Below are positions 17,546 through 26,771 of a stretch of 64,000 bases of DNA, piece by piece. The position numbers were made by a program, and so were the translations under genes. This DNA comes from JAHEGP01 sp963792875. Its GTDB lineage: Bacteria; Pseudomonadota; Gammaproteobacteria; Pseudomonadales; JAHEGP01. The notes beneath the pieces are model-generated. The model was given only the letters and a program-made list of their open reading frames with translations, was not told the origin of the DNA and did not search any database. Within the stretch, counting starts at the first letter, position 1; each line of letters opens with the position of its first letter. The DNA lies in NCBI GenBank assembly GCA_963792875.1, contig CAWBXV010000005.1:267019-331018 (forward strand), written 5' to 3'.

Positions 17546-18991
17546 TCAGCCCCGCCAGTAGGACGGCATGAACAGAATCAGCAGCGTGAAGATCTCCAAT
17601 CGCCCTGCCAGCATGGCAAAAATGCCCAGCCACTTCACGACGTCGTTGACGGTGGCAAAGTTGCTCGCGACCTCGCCCAGGCCGGGGCCCGCCAGATTGA
17701 TGGTTGCCGCGACGGCACCGAAGGCCGACTCCATATCGAGGCCCGCAGCCATCATCGCCACGCACAGCAGCAACGAGGTCATGATATAGAGCACGTAGAA
17801 GCCCCAGATGGAGAACAGCACCTCTTCCGATACCGGCCGCCTGCCGAGTTTGACCACCGACACGGCCTTGGGGTGCGCCAGCAGATAGAGTTGCCGCAAG
17901 CCGAGCTTGACCAGCAGCATGATGCGCACGATTTTGATGCCTCCCGCCGTCGATCCGGCGCAACCGCCGACGAAGGCCAGCAGCATCAGCACCAGGGGCA
18001 CGTGCAGGGGCCACTCCGCCAGGTTCGCGGTGACGAAGCCGGTGCTGGTGAGGATGGAGGCAACCTGAAAGGCGGCATAGCGCAAAGCTTCCCCGGGGGC
18101 GGCGTACGCGCCGGCCCAATACAGGCTGACTGCCACCAGCAGGGTGGCGTAGAGAAATATGCGGGCGTAACTGCGGGTCTCGAAGTCGTGCTGATAGGGC
18201 GCCAGCGACAGCTGCCGCCAGGCCAGGAAGTGTATACCAAAATTGACGCCCCCGGCCAGCATGAACACGCCGGCGACGGCCTCGATGGCCGGGCTGTCGT
18301 AGAAGCCGAGGCTGGCATCGTGGGTTGAAAAGCCGCCGGTGGCGACGGTGGTAAAGGCGTGACCGATGGCATCGAACGCGGTCATGCCGCAGACCCAGAA
18401 CGCCAGCGCGCAGCTGACGGTCAAGGTGAGGTAGATGGCCCACAGCGCGCGCGCTGTCTTGGCGATGCGCGGGGTCATCTTCTCATGCTTGGCGACGCCG
18501 GAGGCCTCGGCCTTGTAAAGCTGCATGCCGCCGACGCCCAGCAGGGGCAGGATGGCGACCGCCAGCACGATCATCCCCATGCCGCCGATCCACTGCATCT
18601 GCTGCCGGTGGTAGAGCACAGAGGGCGGCAGCTGATCGAGCCCGACGATCACCGTCGCGCCGGTCGTGGTGAACGCCGACACGGACTCGAAAATCGCGTC
18701 GGTGAAGTCCAGGTGTATGCCCAGAATAAGGGGCAGGGCGCCCACCAGACTGAATACGGCCCAGAACAGGGTGACTGCGAGAAAACCTTCGCGAACCGAG
18801 AGTTCGCTGTCCACGTGCAGGGTGCGCAGCAGCAGCACCGTGCCGGTCAGGCTGCTGATGAGTATGGACTGCACGAAAACCAGCCATTCGCCATCGTGGT
18901 ACAGCAGGGCGATGCCGAGCGAGGGAATGAAACTGACGCTGTACAGTATCAGCAGGATGCCGAACAGCCTGGTGATCGCGCTCCAATGCAT
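17546..18991 (-). CDS. trkH: Trk system potassium uptake protein TrkH
   Basis: A 481-aa K+-translocating subunit with the four pore repeats of the SKT superfamily, each with a selectivity-filter Gly (TTTGATV, TVATGGFS, TSTGFVT and STAGGIK). It works with the cytosolic RCK protein TrkA, which is not in this window. The MHWSAITRLFGILLILYS opening lines up with the E. coli TrkH N-terminus (MHFRAITR), so I start at ATG 18991 rather than 34 codons upstream; this also gives the family length of about 483 aa. Confidence 0.95.
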   Translation of the reverse strand: MHWSAITRLFGILLILYSVSFIPSLGIALLYHDGEWLVFVQSILISSLTGTVLLLRTLHVDSELSVREGFLAVTLFWAVFSLVGALPLILGIHLDFTDAIFESVSAFTTTGATVIVGLDQLPPSVLYHRQQMQWIGGMGMIVLAVAILPLLGVGGMQLYKAEASGVAKHEKMTPRIAKTARALWAIYLTLTVSCALAFWVCGMTAFDAIGHAFTTVATGGFSTHDASLGFYDSPAIEAVAGVFMLAGGVNFGIHFLAWRQLSLAPYQHDFETRSYARIFLYATLLVAVSLYWAGAYAAPGEALRYAAFQVASILTSTGFVTANLAEWPLHVPLVLMLLAFVGGCAGSTAGGIKIVRIMLLVKLGLRQLYLLAHPKAVSVVKLGRRPVSEEVLFSIWGFYVLYIMTSLLLCVAMMAAGLDMESAFGAVAATINLAGPGLGEVASNFATVNDVVKWLGIFAMLAGRLEIFTLLILFMPSYWRG

Positions 18992-19467
18992 GTCGTAACA
19001 GCTCTCGTCAATCGACAGGCCTCGGCCGGCGTCGAACCAGAGTGCCAGTGGGTTATCGTGGCTCGAAACAGCCGACCGCCGGGTAGAGGACATGCATCGT
19101 GCGGGCTGCCCGACCGGCGTGTCGAGCCAGCCTGCGATGGCCGCTGCTGAGGTCAGGGTTCGCCCAGTGGCCGTCAGTGTCTGGCCCCATGGCGGCAGCG
19201 CGAATTATCTGTACAGTGGGGTGGCCGGTCAATCGAAAATGTCCTGATGTTCCGCGCCCGGCGGCGTACGCCGCCTGCAGCTGCAGGCTACCGTTTTTGT
19301 CAGAAAGGGTTACACTTGCGCAGCGCTGGCGCCGGTGCGCGTCGGCTGCGCAGGCCGTCGTGGTGACAGCCCGACGGCTGCTGATGCGGCTGGAGTCGCC
19401 CGCGCCAGCCCGGTGAGCATGTCGTGACCGCCCACGAGGGTGGGCATCAGGTCGATGGAGAAAAGCG
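18992..19467. other. Intergenic region between trkH and ppnP
   Basis: A 476-bp region between divergent genes. It must hold both promoters, but I could not pick a convincing -35/-10 pair. No tRNA, small ORF with a ribosome site, or repeat was recognised. Confidence 0.4.
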
Positions 19468-19782
19468 ATGGACAAATTTGACAATGTGACCGTGGCCAAA
19501 GCGGCCAATGTCTACTTCGATGGCCGCGTGACCAGCCGCACGCTGCTGTTTGCGGACGGCTCGCGCAAGACGCTGGGCATCATGTTTCCCGGCGAGTACG
19601 AGTTCGGCACGGCGCAGCGGGAGATCATGGAAATCCTGGCGGGCGAGCTGCAGGTGCTGCTGCCGGGTGCGGCGGGCTGGGTCGAGGTCAGGGGTGGGGA
19701 GACGTTTGAAGTGCCCGCTGCAGCCACCTTCAAGTTGCAGGTGCGGACCCTCACCGACTACTGCTGTTCCTATCTCGACTGA
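19468..19782 (+). CDS. ppnP: Pyrimidine/purine nucleoside phosphorylase PpnP
   Basis: A 104-aa single-cupin enzyme (DUF1255/YaiE). It splits nucleosides with phosphate into a free base and ribose 1-phosphate. Family marks are NVYFDGRVTSRT at the start, the central LGIMFPGEYEFGTAQREIMEI and the late FEVPAAATFKLQV. The length matches the E. coli protein closely. GGAG stands before the ATG with 11 nt between. It is a single-gene unit, convergent with acyP. Confidence 0.93.
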   Translation: MDKFDNVTVAKAANVYFDGRVTSRTLLFADGSRKTLGIMFPGEYEFGTAQREIMEILAGELQVLLPGAAGWVEVRGGETFEVPAAATFKLQVRTLTDYCCSYLD

Positions 19783-19824
19783 GTGTGCCGGCCACGCGCG
19801 GTGAGGGCCGCGGGCAGCGGTCGA

Positions 19825-20100
19825 TCACAGCGTGACGAAGCCTTGCGGCGCGCAGGCGGTGGTTTCTTCCGCCAGCGCGACGGCGTCCACACGGGCGAGC
19901 GGCGGGCCGATGTGAAGCTGCTCGACGACCGCTTCGACCGCTGCGCGTTCGCCGCACAACAGCACCTCGACCCGCCCGTCCGCGGTGTTTTTCGCCCAGC
20001 CGGACACGCCGCGCTGACGGGCATGGTGCTGGACAAAGGCGCGGAACCACACCCCCTGCACCCTGCCGCTGACATGGCCCTGCAGGCACAGCGAAGTCAT
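19825..20100 (-). CDS. acyP: Acylphosphatase
   Basis: A 91-aa ferredoxin-like enzyme that hydrolyses acyl phosphates such as carbamoyl phosphate. The active-site loop is GRVQGVWFRAF, with the phosphate-binding Arg, and the catalytic Asn is in GWAKNTADGRVEV. The ATG at 20100 overlaps the TGA of the tlpA-like gene (ATGA), so it is the last gene of a coupled three-gene operon yihY-tlpA-acyP. Confidence 0.95.
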   Translation of the reverse strand: MTSLCLQGHVSGRVQGVWFRAFVQHHARQRGVSGWAKNTADGRVEVLLCGERAAVEAVVEQLHIGPPLARVDAVALAEETTACAPQGFVTL

Positions 20101-20561
20101 GGCCCGGCACCCGCCGTCGGCGCTGCGGCCGGGCGCCCCGGGTCGCCGATCAGGGCGAGCAGCCCGTCATAGGTCTGTGGGCCCTGGAGCTCGTGGCGCA
20201 GCGTGCCCGCGGGGTCGATGATGAAGGTAGTCGGCAGCACTTTGGGGCGGCTGAAGCCGAACCGGCTGGCCGGGTCGGCGGTCGCCGTGGCGAAATCGAT
20301 GCCCATCAGCTTGACGGCAGCGGCCAGCTCGGCGCCCTGCAGGCCGTCGAAGTTGACGCCCAGCACCTGAAGGGTATCGGCGTGTTCGGCCGCCAGCCGG
20401 TTGAGCTCCGGAATCTCGTGGCGGCAGGGGGCGCACCACACCGCCCAGTAGTTCACCAGCAGCCACCGCTGCTGGTCGTCCGCGGAGTCGCCGGGCCGGG
20501 CGCAGGACGCGACCAAGGCCACGCCTGCGCTCAGCGCCAGGGCCGCGAGCCAGGGTCTCAT
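20097..20561 (-). CDS. TlpA-like thioredoxin lipoprotein
   Basis: A 154-aa exported thiol-disulfide protein. It has a short hydrophobic leader ending in a lipobox-like VASC, then the thioredoxin-fold strand LVNYWAVWCAPCRHE with the redox-active CxxC (WCAPC) and the cis-Pro region VLPTTFIID. This is the TlpA/ResA kind that reduces periplasmic disulfides, for example in cytochrome c maturation. Its stop overlaps the start of acyP and its start overlaps the stop of yihY, both as ATGA, which points to tight coupling. Confidence 0.9.
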   Translation of the reverse strand: MRPWLAALALSAGVALVASCARPGDSADDQQRWLLVNYWAVWCAPCRHEIPELNRLAAEHADTLQVLGVNFDGLQGAELAAAVKLMGIDFATATADPASRFGFSRPKVLPTTFIIDPAGTLRHELQGPQTYDGLLALIGDPGRPAAAPTAGAGP

Positions 20562-21883
20562 GGGCAGGGCCGCTCGGCGGCGATAACTCGGGCGATGCTT
20601 CGGTTCATGATGCGATGGTTGTTCTGGTCGATTTCTTCGAGCAAATCAATGATATTAGCGTACCACTCTGGCGTGTTCGAGTCTTCCGGTGAAAGCGGCA
20701 GATCGCTGATGCGCAATGGGCGCCACGCGCCCACGATAGAGTTGGCCAGTTCCCACAGACTGGTCGAGTACAGGTCCTTGCCCAGCACGTAATCCTGGGT
20801 CGCGGTGACCTGCAGCATACCCGTGTTGAGCAGTTGATTGCGCAGGATCTGCCACTGGCGGGGGGAGAGCTTGTAGCGCTTCAGCAGCCAGGGCGTGGCC
20901 AGGATTTCGTGGTCGCTGACGGTGCCGCCGTGGCGGTGGCGCTCGTGCAGCAGCGCCAGCAGCGCGATGGTGACCAGCAGGGGGTGCTGGCGGCCGGTGA
21001 CGCGCGCTTCATAGCTGCCCATGGCGTGGACGATCTCGGCTCCCGCCAGAATGATCAGCCAGCCCACGTAGACCCACAGCAGCAGCAGGGGTAGTGCGGC
21101 AAAGGCACCGTAGATAAAAGTGAAGCCGGTGTTGCTGACGATGGTGGTAAAAATCATCTTGGCGGATTCGAACGACAGCGCCGTGATGATGCCGCCCAGA
21201 GCTGCGTGCCGCAGCGGTACGCGGGTGTTGGGCACCGCCGCGAAGAGCAGGGTGTAGGTCGCCGCCTCCAGCACCACGGGCATCAGGGAGAGCACCTTGA
21301 GGCCGACGCCGCTGCTGCCTGCCTCATCGAAAAATACCGCCAGTGATATCAGGTAGGTGCTGATGATAAAGCCGATGCCGATCAGCAGCGGTCCGAGGCT
21401 GAGCACTGCCCAGTACAGCAGGAAGCTGGCGAGGCCCCGGCGATCGGTGCGGGTCCGCCAGATGCGGTTGAAGGTCTTTTCGATGTTCTTCAACATCAGG
21501 TAGGCGGTGGTGGCCAGGAACACGATACCGAGCACGGTGAGGTTCCTGGCCTGACGGGAAAACTGCTCCAGCGACGCCCTGACGTCGTCGTCAGCCGTCG
21601 GGATGAAGTACTCGTAGATGAGATCCCTGATCTGGGACTGCACATCACTGAAGGCTGGCACCAGCGACAGCATGCTGTAGATCAAGGTCAGCATCGGCAC
21701 GACGGCGAACAGGGTCAGGTAGGTCAGGGAGCCGGCGCGATCGGTGCAATCGTCCGCGAAGTAGTTGCGCACGACATAGCGCACGAATTGCGGCGCTTCC
21801 CGGACCCGGGCGACCAGCCGCGACTGCCAGTTGCCGTAGCGCAGTCCGTCCATCGTCCACTTGTCAATCATGCTGGGTTTCAA
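20558..21883 (-). CDS. YihY/BrkB family inner membrane protein
   Basis: A 441-aa member of the YihY (formerly RNase BN/BrkB) family with six membrane segments. Family marks are the early DRAGSLTYLTLFAVVPMLTL, the central TFNRIW with LGPLLIG, and GFTFIYGAFAALPLLLLWVYVGW. The last 130 residues form a cytosolic winged-helix-like tail. Its role is unknown; the old link to tRNA processing was withdrawn for the E. coli protein. I keep the TTG start at 21883, 7 nt after GAGGG, with an ATG four codons on as the alternative. Confidence 0.9.
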   Translation of the reverse strand: MKPSMIDKWTMDGLRYGNWQSRLVARVREAPQFVRYVVRNYFADDCTDRAGSLTYLTLFAVVPMLTLIYSMLSLVPAFSDVQSQIRDLIYEYFIPTADDDVRASLEQFSRQARNLTVLGIVFLATTAYLMLKNIEKTFNRIWRTRTDRRGLASFLLYWAVLSLGPLLIGIGFIISTYLISLAVFFDEAGSSGVGLKVLSLMPVVLEAATYTLLFAAVPNTRVPLRHAALGGIITALSFESAKMIFTTIVSNTGFTFIYGAFAALPLLLLWVYVGWLIILAGAEIVHAMGSYEARVTGRQHPLLVTIALLALLHERHRHGGTVSDHEILATPWLLKRYKLSPRQWQILRNQLLNTGMLQVTATQDYVLGKDLYSTSLWELANSIVGAWRPLRISDLPLSPEDSNTPEWYANIIDLLEEIDQNNHRIMNRSIARVIAAERPCP

Positions 21884-22007
21884 CAGTGCGCCCTCGTCGG
21901 TCTGCGCGATTACGGTCCCAAACTATGCGGTTTCGGGTATCATATAGCCACAATTCGGTCCGCGGATTCCCTGCAATTTTCCCGTCGAACCATCCACAGG
22001 TTTCTTT

Positions 22008-22364
22008 ATGAGCGAATTCCGTATTTTTCACAACCCGCGCTGTTCGAAATCGAGGCAGGCGCTGCGGTTGCTGCAGGAGAGGGGAATCGAGCCCGACGTG
22101 CGCCTATATCTGCAAGACCCGCCGGGGTCTGCTGAACTGCGCGTTCTCCTGGGCCAGCTGGGGCTGGCCGCGGGGGCGCTGCTGCGCCGCGGCGAACCCG
22201 AGTACAGGGAGCTCAATCTGGCCGATCCTGCGTTGTCCGAGGAGGCGATCATCGCCGCGTTGGCGTCGCACCCGCGCCTGCTGGAGCGGCCCATCGTCAT
22301 CCGCGGTGAGCGGGCCGTGGTGGGGCGCCCTCCGGAGCGGGTGCTGGCGCTGTGCGATGAGTGA
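22008..22364 (+). CDS. arsC: ArsC family (arsenate reductase-like/Spx-like) protein
   Basis: A 118-aa thioredoxin-fold protein of the glutaredoxin-coupled ArsC family. The single catalytic Cys12 is in HNPRCSKSRQ, the arsenate-binding loop, and the late ERPIVIRGERAVVGRPPE matches the family's second active-site Arg region. It may reduce arsenate or another oxyanion. Its stop overlaps the start of wrbA by 8 nt. The order arsC-wrbA-DUF2069 is also found in Pseudomonas. Confidence 0.92.
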   Translation: MSEFRIFHNPRCSKSRQALRLLQERGIEPDVRLYLQDPPGSAELRVLLGQLGLAAGALLRRGEPEYRELNLADPALSEEAIIAALASHPRLLERPIVIRGERAVVGRPPERVLALCDE

Positions 22365-23016
22365 GGTCGCGGCCGCCGCTGCAGGCGGGCCGATGACCCG
22401 CTCGGATGAGCCCTATATCCTCGTGCTGTACTACAGCCGCCACGGCGCTACTGCCCGCATGGCCGCGGCGATCGCGCGGGGGGTGGCGCAGGAGTCGGGC
22501 ATGCGGGCGCTGCTGCGCACCGTGCCGCCGGTGTCGACGGTGTGCGAGGCCCTGGCCGACGCCATTCCCGATGACGGCCCGCTGTACTGTACCGAGCAGG
22601 ATCTGGCGGGATGCGCGGGGCTGGCGCTGGGCAGTCCCACCCGGTTTGGCAACATGGCGGCGCCGCTCAAGTATTTCATCGATGGCACCGCCAGCCTGTG
22701 GATGAGCGGCGCACTGATCGATAAGCCCGCCGGAGTATTCACCGCTAGCGGCGGCCTGCATGGCGGCCAGGAGACCACCTTGATGAGCATGGCGCTGCCG
22801 CTGCTACACCATGGCATGATCTGGGCCGGACTGCCCTACCGCGAGGTCGGCCTGATGACGACCGACGCCGGCGGCACCCCCTACGGGCCCAGCCACTGGG
22901 CGGGTATCGACAACGACAGAGCTGTGACCGCCGTCGAGGAGCAGCTGTGCATCGCGCTGGGGCGGCGCCTGGCGCGGTTGGCGACGCTGCTGCGGGCGGG
23001 AGCCGGCGCTCGATGA
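22357..23016 (+). CDS. wrbA: NAD(P)H:quinone oxidoreductase WrbA-like flavodoxin-fold protein
   Basis: A 219-aa FMN enzyme that performs two-electron reduction of quinones, thereby avoiding semiquinone radicals. Marks are the FMN phosphate loop YYSRHGATARMA at the beginning, GSPTRFGNMAAPLKYFIDG and GGLHGGQETTLMSM, all typical of WrbA. I start at ATG 22357, inside the end of arsC; an ATG at 22393 is possible. Its stop overlaps the start of the next gene as ATGA. Confidence 0.92.
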   Translation: MSEVAAAAAGGPMTRSDEPYILVLYYSRHGATARMAAAIARGVAQESGMRALLRTVPPVSTVCEALADAIPDDGPLYCTEQDLAGCAGLALGSPTRFGNMAAPLKYFIDGTASLWMSGALIDKPAGVFTASGGLHGGQETTLMSMALPLLHHGMIWAGLPYREVGLMTTDAGGTPYGPSHWAGIDNDRAVTAVEEQLCIALGRRLARLATLLRAGAGAR

Positions 23017-23399
23017 GGCGGGCGGTGCTCGAGCGACGCGCGACGCTGGCGCTGCGGCTGTGCCTGGCCTGTTACGGCGCCCTGCTGGCGCTCTATCTTG
23101 GCAAGACCCTGCTGTGGCCCATGGGCGGCCGCGACCCCAACGTGGTGATGTGGGCCATCCATACCCTGCCGCTGCTGCCGTTTCTGCCGGGATTGCGGCG
23201 TGGCGACGCCCGCACCTGCGCCTGGCTGGCGTTCGCCATTCTGCTCTACTTCATGCAGACGGTGCTTGGCCTGTTCTCGCCCCATCCCTCACCCTATCAT
23301 TGGCTGGCGCTGGTGCTGATCGTGGCGCTGTTTACCGCCGCGACGCTGTTCATCCGCTGGCAGGGACAGTCTCGGCAGCTTGCCGTCAACGAACCATGA
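23013..23399 (+). CDS. DUF2069 family small membrane protein
   Basis: A 128-aa inner-membrane protein with four hydrophobic segments and the DUF2069 pattern of a HTLPLLPFLPGL turn and a YFMQTVLGLFSP helix. Its function is unknown. The ATG at 23013 overlaps the wrbA stop, and the gene always tends to ride behind wrbA in pseudomonads, so a role linked to the quinone reductase or the membrane quinone pool is a fair guess only. Confidence 0.88.
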   Translation: MRRAVLERRATLALRLCLACYGALLALYLGKTLLWPMGGRDPNVVMWAIHTLPLLPFLPGLRRGDARTCAWLAFAILLYFMQTVLGLFSPHPSPYHWLALVLIVALFTAATLFIRWQGQSRQLAVNEP

Positions 23400-23408
23400 A
23401 GGCTTTCC

Positions 23409-25250
23409 ATGAGCGATAAGGCAAAGGGCCCGCTGCGCCGGGCGTGCGGCTTCATCTGGCGTTCGGTCACCGCGTTGCGGCGGGGGCTGGCCAATCTGAT
23501 TTTTATCGCGATCCTCGCCGTGGTCGTGATCGCCCTGGTGATGGAGCGCGAGCTGAAAATCGAACCGGGCTCGACCCTGCTGCTGGCGCCGACGGGGGAG
23601 GTGGTGCAGCAGCGCAGTTTCATCGACCCGCTGGCGCGCTTTCTCGATCCCGAGGCGCTGGAGGCGGAAACGCCCCTGCAGGACCTGATCGACGCCGTCA
23701 ATGACGCACAGGCCGATGCGCGCATCGACGCCATCCTGCTCGACCTGCGCAACCTGGCCTACATCGACATCAGCAGCACCCGTGAACTCGGCGCCGCATT
23801 GGCGCGCTTTCGGAAGGCGGGCAAGAAGGTCATCGCCGAGGGCGACAGCTTCGATCAGGCGGATTACCTGCTCGCCAGTTACGCCGATGAGATCTATCTG
23901 CACACCATGGGCATGGTGGGCATCCGCGGCTTCGGCGTCTACACGCCCTACCTGAAGGAGCTGCTCGATCGCCTCCGGATCGACGTGCATGTGTTTCGCG
24001 TCGGACAGTACAAGGCCGCGGTAGAGCCCTTTATGCGCAACGACATGTCCGACGCCGCCAGGCAGAACAACCTGGGCTGGCTGCAGTCGCTGTGGGCCAA
24101 TTATACCGGCATCGTTGCCCGGAACCGCAGCCTCGAGGCCGCGGCCGTCCACGAGTATGCCGACCAGTTCGACGACGTGCTCGAGCGCGTGCACGGCGAC
24201 GCCGCCCAGGCGGCGCTCGACTATGGCCTGGTGGACCAGGTGCTGACGCGGGAGGACATGCGCGAGCGCATCCGGGAGCGCCTGCACGTGGACGACCTCG
24301 ACGAGGACCTGGTGCACTTCTACGACTACCTCGATCACACTGACCGGGCCGGCGGGCAGGATGACGCCAAAGACGCAGTCGCCGTGGTCGTGGCGGAGGG
24401 TGTGATCGTCGATGGGGAGCAGCCACCGGGCATGGCCGGTGGCGACAGCGTGGCGGCGCTGCTGCGCGAGGCGCGCGAGGATGACCACGTCAAGGCCGTG
24501 GTGCTGCGCATCGACAGTGAGGGCGGCAGCGCCTTTGCATCGGAGATCATCCGGGAGCAGGTCAAACTGCTGCAGCAGGCCGGCAAGCCCGTGGTGGCCT
24601 CGATGGGCAGTGTGGCGGCCTCGGGCGGCTACTGGATCGCCTCCGGTGCCGACGAGATCTGGGCCCAGCCCACCACCATCACCGGTTCGATCGGCATCTT
24701 CGGCGTCTATCCCTCGATCTATCGTGCGCTCTCGCAGTGGGGCATTCACACCGATGGCGTGGGCACTGCGGCCCTGGCCGAGGGCTTCCGGGTCGATCGG
24801 CCGCTGCCGGAGGCGGGCAGTCGCGCCCTGCAGTCGATGATCGAGGAGGGCTACCAGCGCTTCATCAAGCTGGTCGCCGAGTCGAGGGGGCTGTCGGTCG
24901 AGGCCGTGGAGAAGGTGGCGCAGGGGCAGGTCTGGAGCGGTGAGGACGCCAGACACCGCGGGCTCGTCGACCAGTTCGGCGGCCTCGACGACGCCGTCGC
25001 GGCGGCGGCGGGCCTGGCCAAGCTGGAGCACTACCGCACCCGGTGGTTTTCCGACGAGAGCTGGCTGGAGAGCAGTCTGTGGGACCGCCTGTGGGGAGTC
25101 AGCGCCGGCATGCTGGAGGTCCGTCTGCGCCGCGAGCTGCTGGGCGGGTTGGCGGGCCTGGCGCGGTGGCCGCGCGCGGCGCGGGAGCTGCCGCTGTTCA
25201 ACGATCCGGCCGGCGTCTACGTGCAGTGCCTGCAGTGCCGCGCGCAGTGA
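23409..25250 (+). CDS. sppA: Signal peptide peptidase SppA, 67K type
   Basis: A 613-aa membrane-anchored serine protease that clears cleaved signal peptides. One membrane segment (about residues 27-46) is followed by two tandem S49 domains. The catalytic dyad is split as in E. coli: Lys202 in GQYKAAVEPF of the first domain and Ser405 in AASGGYWIASGADEI of the second. The length agrees with E. coli SppA (618 aa). AAGG stands 8 nt before the ATG. It follows the DUF2069 gene by 9 nt and probably shares its transcript. Confidence 0.95.
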   Translation: MSDKAKGPLRRACGFIWRSVTALRRGLANLIFIAILAVVVIALVMERELKIEPGSTLLLAPTGEVVQQRSFIDPLARFLDPEALEAETPLQDLIDAVNDAQADARIDAILLDLRNLAYIDISSTRELGAALARFRKAGKKVIAEGDSFDQADYLLASYADEIYLHTMGMVGIRGFGVYTPYLKELLDRLRIDVHVFRVGQYKAAVEPFMRNDMSDAARQNNLGWLQSLWANYTGIVARNRSLEAAAVHEYADQFDDVLERVHGDAAQAALDYGLVDQVLTREDMRERIRERLHVDDLDEDLVHFYDYLDHTDRAGGQDDAKDAVAVVVAEGVIVDGEQPPGMAGGDSVAALLREAREDDHVKAVVLRIDSEGGSAFASEIIREQVKLLQQAGKPVVASMGSVAASGGYWIASGADEIWAQPTTITGSIGIFGVYPSIYRALSQWGIHTDGVGTAALAEGFRVDRPLPEAGSRALQSMIEEGYQRFIKLVAESRGLSVEAVEKVAQGQVWSGEDARHRGLVDQFGGLDDAVAAAAGLAKLEHYRTRWFSDESWLESSLWDRLWGVSAGMLEVRLRRELLGGLAGLARWPRAARELPLFNDPAGVYVQCLQCRAQ

Positions 25251-25277
25251 GGCGGCGGGGCGCAGGTCGGGAGCCGG

Positions 25278-25592
25278 TCAGTCCTGCGGGTAGCGCTGGT
25301 GCCATGCCTCGAAGCCGCCGTCGACCGACTGCACCGTGGTAAAGCCCTGCTGCACCAGAAACTGCGCCGCGTTGAGGCTGCTGTTGCCGTGATAGCAGTA
25401 GACGATCACCGTGCGGTCGCGCGGTGTGTCGGCCAGAAAATTCCGCACGTTGTCGTTATTCAGATTGATCGCCCCGGCGATGCAGCGCGCCTTGTAAGAC
25501 ATCGCATCGCGCAGGTCGACGATGGCGACGTCTTCGTCGTCGGCGAGCGCCGCATGGGCCTGATCGATGGAAATGCGGCTGAATTCCGCCAT
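25278..25592 (-). CDS. glpE: Thiosulfate sulfurtransferase GlpE (rhodanese)
   Basis: A 104-aa single-domain rhodanese that moves sulfane sulfur from thiosulfate to cyanide or thiols. The active loop is CYHGNSS with the catalytic Cys, as in E. coli GlpE, and the ending SVDGGFEAW is equally conserved. I start at ATG 25592 (MAEFSRIS), which matches the family N-terminus; a longer reading from 25646 runs into the divergent neighbour. It is 37 bp from the start of the lipoprotein gene at 25630. Confidence 0.94.
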   Translation of the reverse strand: MAEFSRISIDQAHAALADDEDVAIVDLRDAMSYKARCIAGAINLNNDNVRNFLADTPRDRTVIVYCYHGNSSLNAAQFLVQQGFTTVQSVDGGFEAWHQRYPQD

Positions 25593-25629
25593 GGGACTGT
25601 GCTCCACGTTGTGCTGAAAGGGTAGTGTA

Positions 25630-26709
25630 ATGCCTGCGCGCCGCAAGATCCCCAGCCTGGTGGCAATATTGTGCGCCGCGGCCGCGCTGGCGGGCTGCGA
25701 GACGCTCGGCTATTACTGGCAGGCGGGTGCTGGCCACCTGGCCCTGATGCGCCAGCGGGTCGAGGTCGACGCCCTGCTCGCCTCGGCGCAGACCGAGCCC
25801 GACGTCCGCCGCGCGCTGGAGCGGGCGGTCAGCATTCGCGACTATGCCGGCGGCGTGCTGCAGCTGCCGGTCGAGGGCAGCTATCGCCATTGGGTGGCGG
25901 TCGCCGGCGACGCGGTCAGCTGGAACGTCTTCGCGGCCGAGCCGCTGGCGCTGAAGGCGGTGCAGTGGTGTTTCCCCGTGGCCGGCTGCGTGGCCTATCG
26001 GGGCTACTTCGAGCGGGCCCGCGCCCAGGCCTATGCCGACCAGCTCGCCGCCAAGGGCTACGATGTCTATGTGGGCGGCGTCTCCGCCTATTCCACGCTG
26101 GGCTGGTTCGACGATCCGCTGCTGTCGACCTTTGTCCGCTATGACGACGTGAGGCTGGCCGGTCTGCTGTTTCACGAGCTGGCACATCGCGTCGCCTACG
26201 TGAAGGGCGACACCACCTTCAACGAAAGCTTCGCCACCGCGGTCGAGGTGCTGGGCGTGGAGCAGTGGCTGCGGGATGGCGGGCGTGACGATGAACGCGC
26301 TCGCTACGCGCAGTGGCGGCAGGACTACGACGCCTTCATCGCCTGGCTGCTGCTGGAGCGGCAGGCGCTGGACCGCTTGTATCGCTCCGGGCTCGACGAA
26401 GCGCGCATGCGCGAAGCCAAGCAGGCCTTCTTCGAGGCCCTGTGGGCGCAGTCCTATCCCAGCTTCCGCGCCGCGCGCGGTGGCGCCGCCTATTTTGACC
26501 GCTGGGCCGAGGGCGTGTGGAACAACGCCAGGCTGCTGAGTATCGCCAGCTATCACGACCGCGTGGACGCCTTCCGGCACCAGTTTCAACAGCTCGGCTG
26601 TGACTGGCCGGCTTTCTACGACGCCGCCCGCTCCCTGGCCGGTCTGCCGGCAGACGACCGGGGCGCGGCGCTGGATCGGCTGCAGGCCGCCAGTCCAGAG
26701 GCCTGCTGA
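25630..26709 (+). CDS. Putative zinc aminopeptidase lipoprotein (DUF2265)
   Basis: A 359-aa exported lipoprotein with lipobox LAGC (Cys23). The zinc-binding HELAH (His182, Glu183, His186) is followed by NESFATAVE, whose Glu is the probable third ligand, in the manner of gluzincins. This is the DUF2265 predicted aminopeptidase family, usually about 350-360 aa. The substrate has not been established to my knowledge. It is transcribed away from glpE. Confidence 0.85.
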   Translation: MPARRKIPSLVAILCAAAALAGCETLGYYWQAGAGHLALMRQRVEVDALLASAQTEPDVRRALERAVSIRDYAGGVLQLPVEGSYRHWVAVAGDAVSWNVFAAEPLALKAVQWCFPVAGCVAYRGYFERARAQAYADQLAAKGYDVYVGGVSAYSTLGWFDDPLLSTFVRYDDVRLAGLLFHELAHRVAYVKGDTTFNESFATAVEVLGVEQWLRDGGRDDERARYAQWRQDYDAFIAWLLLERQALDRLYRSGLDEARMREAKQAFFEALWAQSYPSFRAARGGAAYFDRWAEGVWNNARLLSIASYHDRVDAFRHQFQQLGCDWPAFYDAARSLAGLPADDRGAALDRLQAASPEAC

Positions 26710-26734
26710 CGGACCACGGCGCCCGCGCGCCGTT

Positions 26735-26771
26735 GGCGAGGCCCTCGGCGAGGCCTTTGGGCGAGGCCTTC
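26735..26771. repeat. Three copies of a 12-13 bp tandem repeat
   Basis: Units GGCGAGGCCCTC, GGCGAGGCCTTT and GGGCGAGGCCTTC follow each other directly between two convergent genes and touch the stop of the DUF6279 gene. On the other strand the unit reads GAAGGCCTCGCC. The same unit begins the repeat near 37080, and a close variant is inside the second WS/DGAT gene. Confidence 0.7.
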